Shown here piece by piece: positions 9,866-20,254 of a stretch of DNA of 42,915 bases. Position numbers and translations under genes: made by a program. Below the pieces are notes generated by a model. That model worked only from the letters and a program-made list of their open reading frames with translations, was not told the origin of the DNA and made no database searches. The DNA is from Prevotella sp. GTDB lineage: Bacteria; Bacteroidota; Bacteroidia; Bacteroidales; Bacteroidaceae. Position 1 is the stretch's first letter; each line of letters begins with the position of its first letter. The stretch covers positions 1 through 42,915 of the forward strand of contig JALERP010000123.1 in assembly GCA_022764085.1 (NCBI GenBank), given 5' to 3'.

Positions 9866-11683
9866 ATGAGAAGCCTTACATTAGACGAGATTGAGTATCT
9901 CGAAAACAACGGATGCCGCGCCGAAGACTGGTCGCGCATCAACGTGGCGGAAGATTTTTCGCCCAAGTACGTCCGCGATGTCCTTTTCTACGGAGAAGTG
10001 ACCCTTGGTGTCTTTGACAAGACAATACAGATTGACGAGGGATTCTCCCGCCACACCGGCATCAGCCGTGCAGTGCTGCGCGATGTCACAGTGGGCGACA
10101 ATTGCCTTATCGAAAATGTCGGCAACTACATTTCCCGTTATGACATCGGTGAGGAATGTGTCATCTCCAACGTGGGAACAATATCCACCACCGACAGTGC
10201 AACCTTTGGACAGAACAACCAGGTGGCATTGCTCAACGAGGCCGGTGATCCCAACATCATTCTCTATGATGCCCTGACATCACAGATGGCAGCTCTTATG
10301 ATGCATTATTCAGGAGACAGGGACGTGTGGAATGCAATCAGGAAGATGGTGGTCGCTTATGTGGAGAAAACAAATCCCCAAAGGGGACAGATTGGTTACA
10401 GGGTGAAGATTGTGAACACGAGGGAAATGATTAACGTTGTTGTCAGCGACGACTGTGAAATCAACGGTGCCTCGTGTCTTTCTGAAGTTACACTTAAAGG
10501 CTCGTCAGACGCCAGCATATACATAGGGCATGACGTGATTTGCGAGAACAGTATAGTGCAGGCTGGTTCGTCAATCCTCGACGGGGCAAAGCTCGACAAC
10601 TGTTTTGTTGGCGAGGCTTGTCACATAGGCAGGGGATTCTCTGCCGAGAGCAGTGTCTTCTTCGCCAACTCTTATATGGACAACGGCGAGTCGTGTGCCG
10701 CCTTCTGCGGACCGTTCTCTGTTAGCCATCACAAGGCTTCGCTGCTAATAGGTGTGGAGACTTCGTTCTATAATGCCGGTTCTGCCACCAATTACAGTAA
10801 CCATGCCTATAAGATGGGACCTATTCACTACGGCACTCTGCATAGAGGCTCGAAAACTGCCAGTGGGGCTCATATCCTCATGCCAGCCAACATCGGCGCT
10901 TTCTCAATGTGCATGGGTAAGGTGCAGACTCATCCAGACACTGTCAACCTTCCGTTCTCGTATGTCATCGCCGAGGGTATGACCACATGGCTCGTGCCGG
11001 GCTGCAACTTTGCCACGGTTGGCACTTACCGCGACATAATGAAATGGCCTAAGCGCGACAAGCGCCCACAGACTGGACGCCGCAGTGTGGTGAACAGCGA
11101 GTGGCTCAGTCCATACGTTATTCAGTCGGTTGTGGAAGGCAGAAACTATCTCAGGCAACTGGAGGACAACGGTGAACTATCAGATGAGACTGACACCACC
11201 GCCACATCCAAGGGATATACCATGCGCAATGGTTCGGCTCTGCGAGGCATCGGTTTCTACGATATGGCAATCCGTATGTTCATTGCTGAGTCGGTAAGGA
11301 TAGAGGGCGAGGGGCTGCCTTCGTCATCCACGGGCACTGGCGAATGGCTTGACCTGAGCGGTCTGTTGGCTCCCAAGTTGGAGATTGAGCAGCTTACCGA
11401 CGACATTCGTTTCGGTACGCTCGACGAATTATATCAAGTGGATGACCGTCTTATAGACATCCACAGACATTATGGTGAGTACAAGTGGAACTACACCTAT
11501 CGCCTGGCTCTCAACTATTACAACCTCGACACTATCACAGCCGACGATGTGGAGATGATGATACGCAAGGGTGACGAGGCAAAGGAGCAGTGGATAGCCC
11601 GCATCAGAAAGGATGCAGAGAAGGAGTTCGCCCTTGGAGATGTGTCAGAGGAGCAGCTTGAGGACTTCCTGGAAGGATTGTAA
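9866..11683 (+). CDS. DUF4954-like protein with left-handed beta-helix (hexapeptide) repeats
   Basis: 605 aa; hexapeptide-type stretches 'GDNCLIENVGNYISRYDIGEECVISNVG', 'GHDVICENSIVQAGSSILDGAKLDNCFVGEACHIGRGF'. Confidence 0.75.
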   Translation: MRSLTLDEIEYLENNGCRAEDWSRINVAEDFSPKYVRDVLFYGEVTLGVFDKTIQIDEGFSRHTGISRAVLRDVTVGDNCLIENVGNYISRYDIGEECVISNVGTISTTDSATFGQNNQVALLNEAGDPNIILYDALTSQMAALMMHYSGDRDVWNAIRKMVVAYVEKTNPQRGQIGYRVKIVNTREMINVVVSDDCEINGASCLSEVTLKGSSDASIYIGHDVICENSIVQAGSSILDGAKLDNCFVGEACHIGRGFSAESSVFFANSYMDNGESCAAFCGPFSVSHHKASLLIGVETSFYNAGSATNYSNHAYKMGPIHYGTLHRGSKTASGAHILMPANIGAFSMCMGKVQTHPDTVNLPFSYVIAEGMTTWLVPGCNFATVGTYRDIMKWPKRDKRPQTGRRSVVNSEWLSPYVIQSVVEGRNYLRQLEDNGELSDETDTTATSKGYTMRNGSALRGIGFYDMAIRMFIAESVRIEGEGLPSSSTGTGEWLDLSGLLAPKLEIEQLTDDIRFGTLDELYQVDDRLIDIHRHYGEYKWNYTYRLALNYYNLDTITADDVEMMIRKGDEAKEQWIARIRKDAEKEFALGDVSEEQLEDFLEGL

Positions 11684-11689
11684 AATTTT

Positions 11690-11932
11690 ACACAGAGATA
11701 TGGAGACACAGAGATACAGAGACCACAGATACAAAGTCCTTAATGAAATAAGGCTATCAATCACAGTGTCTCTCTGTAACTCTGTGTTTATTATTAACTT
11801 AAGTTTTATATGTCTGTAACATACAGTCAGTAAACAAGTTGACAAGTTGATAGTCCAACCACAAAACAGCAGCAAAAGTAATAACTTGTCAACTTGTCAA
11901 CTTGTCAACTCGTTAACTCGTTAACTATTTGC
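11690..11932. repeat. Composite intergenic repeat: inverted ACACAGAG-type octamers followed by inverted AACTTGTC octamers
   Basis: acacagagatatggagacacagagatacagag / cagtgtctctctgtaactctgtgttt; acaagttgacaagttg / acttgtcaacttgtcaacttgtcaactcgttaactcgttaac. Confidence 0.75.
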
Positions 11933-11976
11933 AAATTATGAACTTGCGAAACTTAAATAATTAAATAAAGACCAAA

Positions 11977-14880
11977 ATGAAGAAAAAAATTATATCAGCC
12001 CTTTGTGCCATTGCTTTCCTTCTGCCGGCACAGGCAAAGGACTACAAGTATGAGACAGTTCAGGGCGATCTTATGAAGTCGAGGATTTATACCCTAGATA
12101 ACGGCATGAAGGTATATATGACCGTCAACAAGGAGAAACCTCGTATTCAGACATATATTGCAGTTCGCACCGGAAGCCGCAACGACCCTGCCGAGACAAC
12201 GGGACTTGCCCATTATTTCGAGCATCTGATGTTTAAAGGCTCCACACATTTCGGCACATCCGACTACGCCAAGGAGAAACCGTTGCTCGATGATATACGT
12301 GCCCGTTTTGAGGTGTATCGCAAGGAGAAAGACACCGACCGCCGCAAGCAACTCTACCACGAAATTGACTCTGTATCGCAGTTGGCCGCGCAGTATTTTA
12401 TACCCAACGAGTATGACAAACTGATGGCAAGCATTGGTGCCAAAGGTTCAAATGCCTATACATCCACCGATGTCACCTGTTACACAGAGGACATACCCTC
12501 CAACGAAGTGGAGAACTGGTTGAAGATTCAGAGCGACAGATTCAAGGATGCCGTCATCCGCGGCTTCCATACTGAGCTTGAGACAGTGTATGAGGAATAT
12601 AACATATCACTGGCAAAAGACCAGGAGAAGAGTATCAATGCCTTACTCAAGGGCTTATACCCCACACACCCTTATGGCACGCAGACTGTTATCGGTACTC
12701 AGGAACACTTAAAGAATCCGTCTATCGTGAATATCGAGAACTACTATAACCGATATTATGTGCCTAACAATATCGCAGTGTGTATGTCGGGTGATTTCGA
12801 CCCGGATGTCGTGATAGCGCAGATTGACAAATACTTCGGCAACTGGCAACCCAACCGCCAGCTTTCCCGGCCGGAATATCCGTCCCTGACTCCCATCACC
12901 GCCCACAAGGATACTACAGTCGTGGGACTCGAGGCTGAGAGCCTGATGCTTGCATGGCGTTTTGGCGGTCAGAAGGAACTGTCAACCGACACTCTTAACG
13001 TTGTTGCAAAAATGATGTGCAACGGCAAGGCGGGAGTGATGGAGATAGACCTTGAACAACCGATGAAGGTGCAGTCGGTGTATGTCATGCCCTTTACTAT
13101 GACCGATTATACGGCAATGCTTATGCTTGTGAATCCGGTGCAGGGACAGAGGCTTGAGGATGCACGTGCGCTCGTGCTCGAAGAGATTGAGAAGATGAAG
13201 CGTGGAGAGTTTGCCGACGACCTGTTGGAGTCGGTTAAGAATAACCTGAAGCTCGACTACTACAAGTCACTGCTCAGCAACGAGGAGCGTGCCAGCAAGT
13301 TTGTGGATGCTTTCATCAGCGGAAGGCCTTGGGATGTGGCTGTGGGCGAGATTGACCGTGTGAGCGGCATCACCAAGCAGCAGATTGTGGATTTCCTCAA
13401 CCGTCACTTTGCCGACAACTATGTCTGTGTGTATAAGCGTCAGGGCGAGGACAACACGCTCGTCAAGATTGACAAACCTGCCATCACTGCCATACCATCC
13501 AACCGCGACCTCCGCAGCCGTTTCCTCGATGAGATCACTGCTTCAGAGGCAGAGCCTATACAGCCTGTATTCGTGGATTACTCCAAGGACATGAAGGTGT
13601 TCACCACCAAGCGTGGACTTCCTGTTCTCTACAAGCAGAACACGACCGACGGTATGTTTGAACTGACATTCCGATATGAGTTTGGCGGTGAGGATGTAAA
13701 GGGACTTGACCTTGCGCCCGCATATCTTTATTATATAGGTACTGACAAGAAAACTGCCTCTCAGATAAAGCAGGAGTTCTATAAGTTGGCGTGCGAATAT
13801 GACATCAATGTCGGGGCTGATGCCCTTGAGGTCAGTCTCAGTGGTCTCAACGAGAATATGCCGAAGGCACTTGCCCTGTTGGAGGATTTCCTGAATAACG
13901 CCAAGGCCGACCGTGAATCATACGACAGTTATGTGGCACTGTTGGATAAGAAGCGCACTGACGCCAAGACCAACCAGCGCTCCAACTTCTCGGCATTACA
14001 GAGATATGGTTTGTTTGGCAACTACAACAGTCTCATCAACACACTGAGCATCGATGAACTCAAGGCCGCCGATCCGCAGTCACTGCCCGATATGCTCAAG
14101 TCGCTAAATAATATTGAGCATCGTGTACTTTACTTTGGACCTTCTTCAGAGAGAGAACTGACATCGTTGCTCACAAAGCTTCACAAGACTCCCAAGAAAT
14201 TCACCCCCGTGCCTGAGGGCAGACCATACAAACAATTGCAGTTTGACACAGACGAGACAATCATTGCTCCGTATGATGCCAAGAACATCTATATGATAGA
14301 GGTGATGAATAAGGGCAAAAAATGGGATGCCGCCGAGGCTGCCGTGCGCGGATTGTTCAACGAGTATTTTGGTGGTGGCATGAACTCCATTGTCTTCCAG
14401 GAACTGCGTGAGGCACGAGGACTTGCCTATAGTGCTTTCGCCAAATATGTCAGTCCCGGCAAGATTGAAGACCCGGAGTATTTCTATGACTATATCATCA
14501 CCCAGAACGACAAGATGATGGATTGCATAAGCACTTTCCGCGAGATTATCGACACGATTCCGCAGTCGCAGGGTGCCTTCGACATTGCCAAGCAGAACAT
14601 CATCAAGAATCTGCAGAGCCAGCGCATCACTCGCGAGAATGTCCTGAATTCATACATCACACTGGAGCGTCTTGGAATCAAGGAAGACCTCAACAAGATT
14701 ATCTATGAAGGTGTTCCTTCGCTCAAACTTCAGGACATAGTGGATTTCGAGAAGACGAATTTAGTAGGTAAGCCCCGTCGCCGCCTCATCCTCGGCAACA
14801 AGGACGAACTTGATATCAAGGCTCTTGAGAAACTAGGTCAGGTAAGATACCTTACCACCGAAGAAATTTTCGGTTATTGA
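11977..14880 (+). CDS. M16 family zinc metallopeptidase (two-domain, exported)
   Basis: N-terminal signal peptide; HxxEH motif in 'GLAHYFEHLMFKGS'; second M16 domain with 'FNEYFGGGMNSIVFQELREARGLAYSAFAKY'. Confidence 0.93.
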   Translation: MKKKIISALCAIAFLLPAQAKDYKYETVQGDLMKSRIYTLDNGMKVYMTVNKEKPRIQTYIAVRTGSRNDPAETTGLAHYFEHLMFKGSTHFGTSDYAKEKPLLDDIRARFEVYRKEKDTDRRKQLYHEIDSVSQLAAQYFIPNEYDKLMASIGAKGSNAYTSTDVTCYTEDIPSNEVENWLKIQSDRFKDAVIRGFHTELETVYEEYNISLAKDQEKSINALLKGLYPTHPYGTQTVIGTQEHLKNPSIVNIENYYNRYYVPNNIAVCMSGDFDPDVVIAQIDKYFGNWQPNRQLSRPEYPSLTPITAHKDTTVVGLEAESLMLAWRFGGQKELSTDTLNVVAKMMCNGKAGVMEIDLEQPMKVQSVYVMPFTMTDYTAMLMLVNPVQGQRLEDARALVLEEIEKMKRGEFADDLLESVKNNLKLDYYKSLLSNEERASKFVDAFISGRPWDVAVGEIDRVSGITKQQIVDFLNRHFADNYVCVYKRQGEDNTLVKIDKPAITAIPSNRDLRSRFLDEITASEAEPIQPVFVDYSKDMKVFTTKRGLPVLYKQNTTDGMFELTFRYEFGGEDVKGLDLAPAYLYYIGTDKKTASQIKQEFYKLACEYDINVGADALEVSLSGLNENMPKALALLEDFLNNAKADRESYDSYVALLDKKRTDAKTNQRSNFSALQRYGLFGNYNSLINTLSIDELKAADPQSLPDMLKSLNNIEHRVLYFGPSSERELTSLLTKLHKTPKKFTPVPEGRPYKQLQFDTDETIIAPYDAKNIYMIEVMNKGKKWDAAEAAVRGLFNEYFGGGMNSIVFQELREARGLAYSAFAKYVSPGKIEDPEYFYDYIITQNDKMMDCISTFREIIDTIPQSQGAFDIAKQNIIKNLQSQRITRENVLNSYITLERLGIKEDLNKIIYEGVPSLKLQDIVDFEKTNLVGKPRRRLILGNKDELDIKALEKLGQVRYLTTEEIFGY

Positions 14881-14931
14881 TCTTGTTCCAAAACAGCCTC
14901 AAAAAAGTACGTTGACATAAATGGCAATGTA

Positions 14932-14983
14932 TCTAAAGATAAATGGCAAAGTATGTTTAGATACTTTGCCATTTATCTTTAGA
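14932..14983. terminator. Strong hairpin terminator between convergent M16 peptidase and fumarase genes
   Basis: 23-bp perfect stem tctaaagataaatggcaaagtat/atactttgccatttatctttaga with 6-nt loop, followed by ctctttttt. Confidence 0.85.
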
Positions 14984-15004
14984 CTCTTTTTTATAACAAT
15001 GCTA

Positions 15005-16651
15005 TTACTTACAGCAGGCGCAGGGCTTCAGCTGCTTGAAGAAGTCGTTGCCCTTGTCGTCAACGAGGATGAAGGCGGGGAAGTCCTCAACGGTAATCTT
15101 CCAGATTGCCTCCATGCCGAGTTCGGGATATTCCACACACTCAATGCTCTTGATGGAGCTTTGTGACAGGACGGCAGCAACACCGCCGATGGTGCCGAGG
15201 TAGAAACCGCCGTGCTTCTTGCATGCCTCAGTGACACAGTCGCCACGGTTGCCCTTGGCTATCATCACAAGCGAAGCGCCATTTGCCTGGAACTCGTCAA
15301 CGTATGGATCCATACGGTTGGCTGTGGTCGGACCCATAGAACCACAAGGATAGCCTTCGGGAGTCTTGGCGGGTCCTGCATAGAGGATTGGGTGATTCTT
15401 GAAGTAGTCGGGCATAGCCTCGCCAGCGTCGAGACGTGCCTTGAGCTTGGCGTGGGCGATGTCGCGTGCCACGATGATGGTGCCCTTCAGGTTGACACGT
15501 GTGCTTACGGGATACTTTGAGAGCTCGGCACGCACAGCGTCGATACCCTTGTCGAGGTCAATCTCGATACCCTTGGTGCCTTCGCCCGGCTTGCGCAGTT
15601 CCTCGGGAATCAGCTCTGTGGGGTTGTCGTCCATCTTCTCAAGCCAGATACCGTCCTTGTTGATCTTTGCCTTGATGTTGCGGTCGGCAGAGCAGCTTAC
15701 GCCCATACCGATAGGACAGCTTGCGCCGTGGCGTGGCAGGCGGATGACGCGGATGTCGTGGGCAAGATACTTGCCGCCGAACTGTGCGCCAAGACCAATC
15801 TTGTGAGCCTCTTTTAGCAACTTCTCCTCAAGGTCGATGTCGCGGAAAGCACGACCTGTCTCGTCGCCCGTGGTGGGCAGGTTGTCGTAGTACTTGATAG
15901 ATGCGAGTTTGACGGTGAGAAGGTTCTTCTCGGCAGATGTGCCGCCGATGACGAAGGCAATGTGGTAGGGAGGACAAGCGGCAGTGCCCAGGTGTTTCAT
16001 TTCCTCAACGAGGAACGGCAGCAGAGTGCCCTCGTTCTGGATAGTGGCCTTGGTCATAGGATAGAAATAAGTCTTGTTGGCAGAGCCTCCACCCTTAGCC
16101 ACCATCACGAATCGATATTCGTCGCCCTCGACTGCCTCGATGTCAATCTGTGCCGGGAGATTGCAACGGGTGTTGACCTCGTCGTACATGTTGAGGGGAG
16201 CATTCTGCGAATAGCGCAGGTTGTCCTGTGTGTAAGTGTTATACACACCAAGTGAGAGCGCCTCCTCGTCCTCGAAGTCAGTCCATACACGCTGGCCTTT
16301 CTCGCCATGGATGATGGCGGTGCCGGTGTCCTGGCAGAAGGGCAGGATGCCCTTGCAGGCAGTTTCGGCATTGCGCAGGAACTGCAGGGCCACATACTTG
16401 TCGTTCTCCGAAGCCTCGGGGTCGGAGAGAATCTTGGCCACTTGCTCGTTGTGCTCGCGGCGCAGCATGAACTCCACGTCGTGGAATGCCTGCTGGGCAA
16501 GCAGTGTGAGGGCTTCCTTTGAAACCTTCAGGATTGTTTTTCCTTCAAACTCACCAGTTGACACGCCTTCCTTGGAGATGAGGCGGTATTCGGTGTTGTC
16601 CTTGCCCAACTGGAACATTGGGGCATACTTGAATTCGGGAATGTTTGCCAT
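15005..16651 (-). CDS. fumB: Class I (iron-sulfur) fumarate hydratase
   Basis: 548 aa; '[18 protein letters not shown]', '[51 protein letters not shown]'. Confidence 0.93.
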   Translation of the reverse strand: MANIPEFKYAPMFQLGKDNTEYRLISKEGVSTGEFEGKTILKVSKEALTLLAQQAFHDVEFMLRREHNEQVAKILSDPEASENDKYVALQFLRNAETACKGILPFCQDTGTAIIHGEKGQRVWTDFEDEEALSLGVYNTYTQDNLRYSQNAPLNMYDEVNTRCNLPAQIDIEAVEGDEYRFVMVAKGGGSANKTYFYPMTKATIQNEGTLLPFLVEEMKHLGTAACPPYHIAFVIGGTSAEKNLLTVKLASIKYYDNLPTTGDETGRAFRDIDLEEKLLKEAHKIGLGAQFGGKYLAHDIRVIRLPRHGASCPIGMGVSCSADRNIKAKINKDGIWLEKMDDNPTELIPEELRKPGEGTKGIEIDLDKGIDAVRAELSKYPVSTRVNLKGTIIVARDIAHAKLKARLDAGEAMPDYFKNHPILYAGPAKTPEGYPCGSMGPTTANRMDPYVDEFQANGASLVMIAKGNRGDCVTEACKKHGGFYLGTIGGVAAVLSQSSIKSIECVEYPELGMEAIWKITVEDFPAFILVDDKGNDFFKQLKPCACCK

Positions 16652-16667
16652 AATACTGTATTAATTA

Positions 16668-18320
16668 TTAAAAAGATGATTTATATGTTTTGTTTGTCTT
16701 CTTATTCCTTATTATATAAATACCGTGCGAAGGTGTGCTGACCTTGCGTCCCTGTGCATCGTAGTATTCGAGGTCGCGTGGGTCGGAGTCGGATATGATG
16801 CCGTCGATGCCGGATGTGCCGCCCATGAAGTCAAATGAGATGAGTCCCTGTTCGTCAAGGCGGATATTTGTGATGGGCTTACCCATTACATTACTGCCAC
16901 TGATGTTGGCGTTAAACACTGATGCAGCTGGTTTGCTGTCATCGGTGAGGCAGTCGTTGGCTATGGTGACAGTGCCGTCTATAGCTTTCGTCGTATATGG
17001 ATAAGGGAATCCCGATGTGCTCTTGTTGGAGTTGTTGGCGGGAATGATTGCCACGCGCTGGTGGGAGGAAATGTTGTTCACGGTGTTTCGTGACCATGCC
17101 GAGGCACTGTAGTCATAGTGGGTAATAAGCAGTCCCTCGCCCGGGATATATGTGTCCCATCCCTCCTTGCGTCTGTTTTCGAGCAGGTAGTATTCATTGG
17201 CACTCTGGGCATCGTTGCGTATGATGTAAGCCTTGCCGCCATTGGCAAGCGAGTTGAGGTTGCTTACAGTGGCTGGTTCGGTGAGTTCCTCATAGTCAAT
17301 CCATCCCATGAAATGCTTTTCGTATGCTGAATATGAGACAGGCACCCATGCCTGATTGTTATAATACCCCGAGTGCATGATTTCGTAAGTGCCGAGATTG
17401 TCTTTGCCGTGCTGTGTGCCGGTGGAGTAGAGGTCGGGCAGGCCAAAACAGTGGCTATACTCGTGGGCAAGTGTTCCGAAGCCGTCGCTCTCGCCTCTGA
17501 ACTCGTCGTTGATAACACAGTAGGAGTCAATGGTGATGTCGTCTTGTATATGAGGTTTGTATGGCGAGTACTGTGAAATCTCCCACTGGTGGGGCCAGAT
17601 GGTCTCGGACTGGTCGGTTGACTTACTGTCATTCTGTCCGTTACCGGCATATATGGCAATAACCTGTTCCACCTCGCCGTCGCCGTTCCAGTCGTAGTCG
17701 CTGAAATTGACTTGGCCTTCAAGTGCCAGGCATCCCTCGATAATTAGCGAGTCGGCGTGCTGGTCGTTGCTGCCGATGTCTTTTCCATAGAACATTCGGT
17801 TGTGCTTTGTGGTGAATGGTCCGCGCACATCAAACTCCACGTCAAAGGTGCCATTGCTCTGGTCGAGGAAATACTGGTGGAGCGAGGCAATGGCGATATC
17901 ATTGTCGATATTGCCTGTGTTAAGTGCGTTGTGCCAGTAGGCTTGCGGGTCGGGATTGAGGAAAGGCTTGTCGGGATACTGCATAAGCAGTACGAGTTGC
18001 TTCTTCTTGCCCGGCTGATATGTGGGAGGAACACCGATGGCACGCCTTGAGTTAGTGTAGTCGCGCACGATACTTGACTTGAGTATAGAGTTGTAGTCGG
18101 GCATCGCTTGTGGAACAAAGTCACCGTCGGCGTTTTGCTCTACAATGGTTCCATCCTTAGTAATATAATAATGTAAGAACTCGTCACCTACAAGTTTCAC
18201 CATAATGGTGGTGCCGTCCTTCTGCACGTGAGGTGTCCAGTCGCCAATGGCAACGGCGGCTGAGGACGGGGAAATGGCGAGTAGCAGGGCGATTGCCGAA
18301 GTGATGATTTTCTTTTTCAT
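16668..18320 (-). CDS. M6 family metalloprotease domain protein, secreted, with T9SS-like C-terminal tail
   Basis: Signal peptide; HExxH in 'GTLAHEYSHCFGLPDLY'; C-terminal 'LEYYDAQGRKVSTPSHGIYIIRNKKTNKTYK'. Confidence 0.88.
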   Translation of the reverse strand: MKKKIITSAIALLLAISPSSAAVAIGDWTPHVQKDGTTIMVKLVGDEFLHYYITKDGTIVEQNADGDFVPQAMPDYNSILKSSIVRDYTNSRRAIGVPPTYQPGKKKQLVLLMQYPDKPFLNPDPQAYWHNALNTGNIDNDIAIASLHQYFLDQSNGTFDVEFDVRGPFTTKHNRMFYGKDIGSNDQHADSLIIEGCLALEGQVNFSDYDWNGDGEVEQVIAIYAGNGQNDSKSTDQSETIWPHQWEISQYSPYKPHIQDDITIDSYCVINDEFRGESDGFGTLAHEYSHCFGLPDLYSTGTQHGKDNLGTYEIMHSGYYNNQAWVPVSYSAYEKHFMGWIDYEELTEPATVSNLNSLANGGKAYIIRNDAQSANEYYLLENRRKEGWDTYIPGEGLLITHYDYSASAWSRNTVNNISSHQRVAIIPANNSNKSTSGFPYPYTTKAIDGTVTIANDCLTDDSKPAASVFNANISGSNVMGKPITNIRLDEQGLISFDFMGGTSGIDGIISDSDPRDLEYYDAQGRKVSTPSHGIYIIRNKKTNKTYKSSF

Positions 18321-18337
18321 AATAATATAGAATAATG

Positions 18338-19120
18338 TTATGCGAGATTAAAGAGTGTCTCCGCATTTTGGGTCGTTTGGCGTGCCACTTCATCTGGTGA
18401 GATGCCGTAGGCTTCCGCCATCTTGTTGATAATGTACGGAATGAATGAACTCTCGTTGCGCTTGCCTCTCATGGGGACTGGAGCCATATAGGGGGCATCG
18501 GTCTCCACAACAAGTCGGTTGAGAGGGATGAAGGGCAATACCTCCGGAAGATGCGACTTCTTGAAAGTCAGCACACCGCCCACACCGATGAGGAAACGGT
18601 CGAAGGCAAGCAGTTCTGCCGCCTCCTTCTCGTTGCCGGCAAAGCAGTGGAAGATGCCTCCGGGCAGGTCAGTGCGGTATTTCTTGAGTATCGCCACCAT
18701 TTCGTTTTGAGCCTTGCGGCAGTGAATCACAAGCGGCAGACGGGAGTAGATGGACCACTTGACCTGCTCCTCGAAGCATTCCAGCTGCTGTTGCTGGTAT
18801 TCGCGGCTCCAGTAGAAGTCGAGCCCCACCTCGCCGATTGCAATGAACTCGTCGGGTGATGAGGCTTGAATGTTGCGCATCTCGGCGAGAACATCGCGCC
18901 AGTCGTCGCGGACGTCCTCGGGGTGTAGTCCAATCATTGCGTAGGCAAAGCCATTGTATTGATTGACGACATTACGGAGACTCTTCAGAGAGGCGAGGTT
19001 GATGGCAGGAACGAGGATGGACTTGGCACCTGCTTGGCGGGCACGGAGAATCATCTCGTTGCGGTCGAGGTCGAATTCCTCACCATCGATATGTGCGTGT
19101 GTGTCAATATATTCCATCAA
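18338..19120 (-). CDS. TatD family hydrolase (DNase)
   Basis: 'YIDTHAHIDGEEF', 'IGEVGLDFYW', 'LVVETDAPYMAPVPMRGKRNESSFI'. Confidence 0.93.
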   Translation of the reverse strand: MMEYIDTHAHIDGEEFDLDRNEMILRARQAGAKSILVPAINLASLKSLRNVVNQYNGFAYAMIGLHPEDVRDDWRDVLAEMRNIQASSPDEFIAIGEVGLDFYWSREYQQQQLECFEEQVKWSIYSRLPLVIHCRKAQNEMVAILKKYRTDLPGGIFHCFAGNEKEAAELLAFDRFLIGVGGVLTFKKSHLPEVLPFIPLNRLVVETDAPYMAPVPMRGKRNESSFIPYIINKMAEAYGISPDEVARQTTQNAETLFNLA

Positions 19121-19132
19121 TCTTTCAATCTT

Positions 19133-20107
19133 TCAATTCTCGCGCTTCATCATTTTGTTGGTGTAGGCACGGAGTTCCTTCTTGCGCTCTTCGGGCAGGG
19201 CAACCTGGTCGAGCCATTTCTTGCCTTCCTCGAAATAGTACTCAATCTTTGCCTCGCAGAGCTGGCGGATGCCTATTTCGTCGTAGAGCTTTGTTACTGC
19301 CGCAACCTTTTCCTTACGGTCGAACTTTTCACCGCAGCACCATTTCTCAAGTTCTGCCCTTTGGACGTTATTTGCGCGGTTGAAGGCGTTGATGAGCATG
19401 TATGTCTTCTTGTTGCACATAATGTCACCGCCGATTTCCTTGCCGAAGACCTTTGGGTCGCCATATACGTCGAGGAGGTCGTCTTGCAATTGGAAGGCAA
19501 GACCAATCTGCTCTCCGAATTTGTAGAGAGCCTCCGCATCTGAGACAGGTGCATCGGCAAGAATGGCTCCAATCTTTAGTGAGCACGCAAGGAGGACGCT
19601 GGTCTTCAGGCGTATCATCTCGATATATTCATCTTCGGTGACATCATTGCGCTGTTCAAAGTCCATGTCGTATTGTTGTCCTTCGCCGATTTCAAGGGCA
19701 GTCTCGGTGAAGAGGTCGAGTACAGGCTTGAGTTTGTCCTTGTCAACTGTAGCCATGCGTTGATAGGCTACAACGAGCATTGAGTCGCCAGAGAGGATGG
19801 CAGTGTTGGAATCCCATTTCTTGTGGACAGTGTCATTGCCCCTTCGCTTGTCGGCGTTGTCCATGAGGTCATCATGCAGTAGGGTATAGTTGTGATAGGT
19901 CTCGATAGCTACCGCCGGCATAAGAATCCTTTCAGGGTCATCCTTCCAAAGGTTATAGCCAAGGAGCATGAGTACCGGTCGAATACGCTTGCCTCCCAGT
20001 GACAACACGTATTTTATGGGGGCGTACAGCGACTTGGGTTCGCGGTTGTACGGCAGTTTGTCGATAAAGGTATTCACCTTGTCAAACAGTTCTTCAGATG
20101 TTTTCAT
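19133..20107 (-). CDS. Polyprenyl (all-trans isoprenyl) diphosphate synthase
   Basis: FARM 'LLHDDLMDNADKRRG' and SARM 'LAFQLQDDLLDVYGD' motifs. Confidence 0.94.
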   Translation of the reverse strand: MKTSEELFDKVNTFIDKLPYNREPKSLYAPIKYVLSLGGKRIRPVLMLLGYNLWKDDPERILMPAVAIETYHNYTLLHDDLMDNADKRRGNDTVHKKWDSNTAILSGDSMLVVAYQRMATVDKDKLKPVLDLFTETALEIGEGQQYDMDFEQRNDVTEDEYIEMIRLKTSVLLACSLKIGAILADAPVSDAEALYKFGEQIGLAFQLQDDLLDVYGDPKVFGKEIGGDIMCNKKTYMLINAFNRANNVQRAELEKWCCGEKFDRKEKVAAVTKLYDEIGIRQLCEAKIEYYFEEGKKWLDQVALPEERKKELRAYTNKMMKREN

Positions 20108-20254
20108 ATTATCTTAATTTTAAATTGACTTCTTCGATTGCTGGCTGCACTTTGACTTCGTCTTCCTCTGTCGCGACTCGGGATAGCACGAGCAAGCTCG
20201 GCTCTCCTCTCGGTTTGCGCAGCAATTCTTAATTCTTAATTCTTAATTTTTTAA

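Noticed and set aside
11613-11875. Small ORFs over the intergenic repeat (68 aa plus, 76 aa minus)
   Set aside because: Composition dictated by CACAGAG/TCTCTGT repeats, overlapping a real gene end; no coding evidence.
20150-20226. cgcgactcgggatagcacgagcaagctcggctctcctctcggtttgcg as an ncRNA
   Set aside because: Contains a short cgagc-aa-gctcg hairpin but no promoter or terminator evidence; could be another dispersed repeat, insufficient support.
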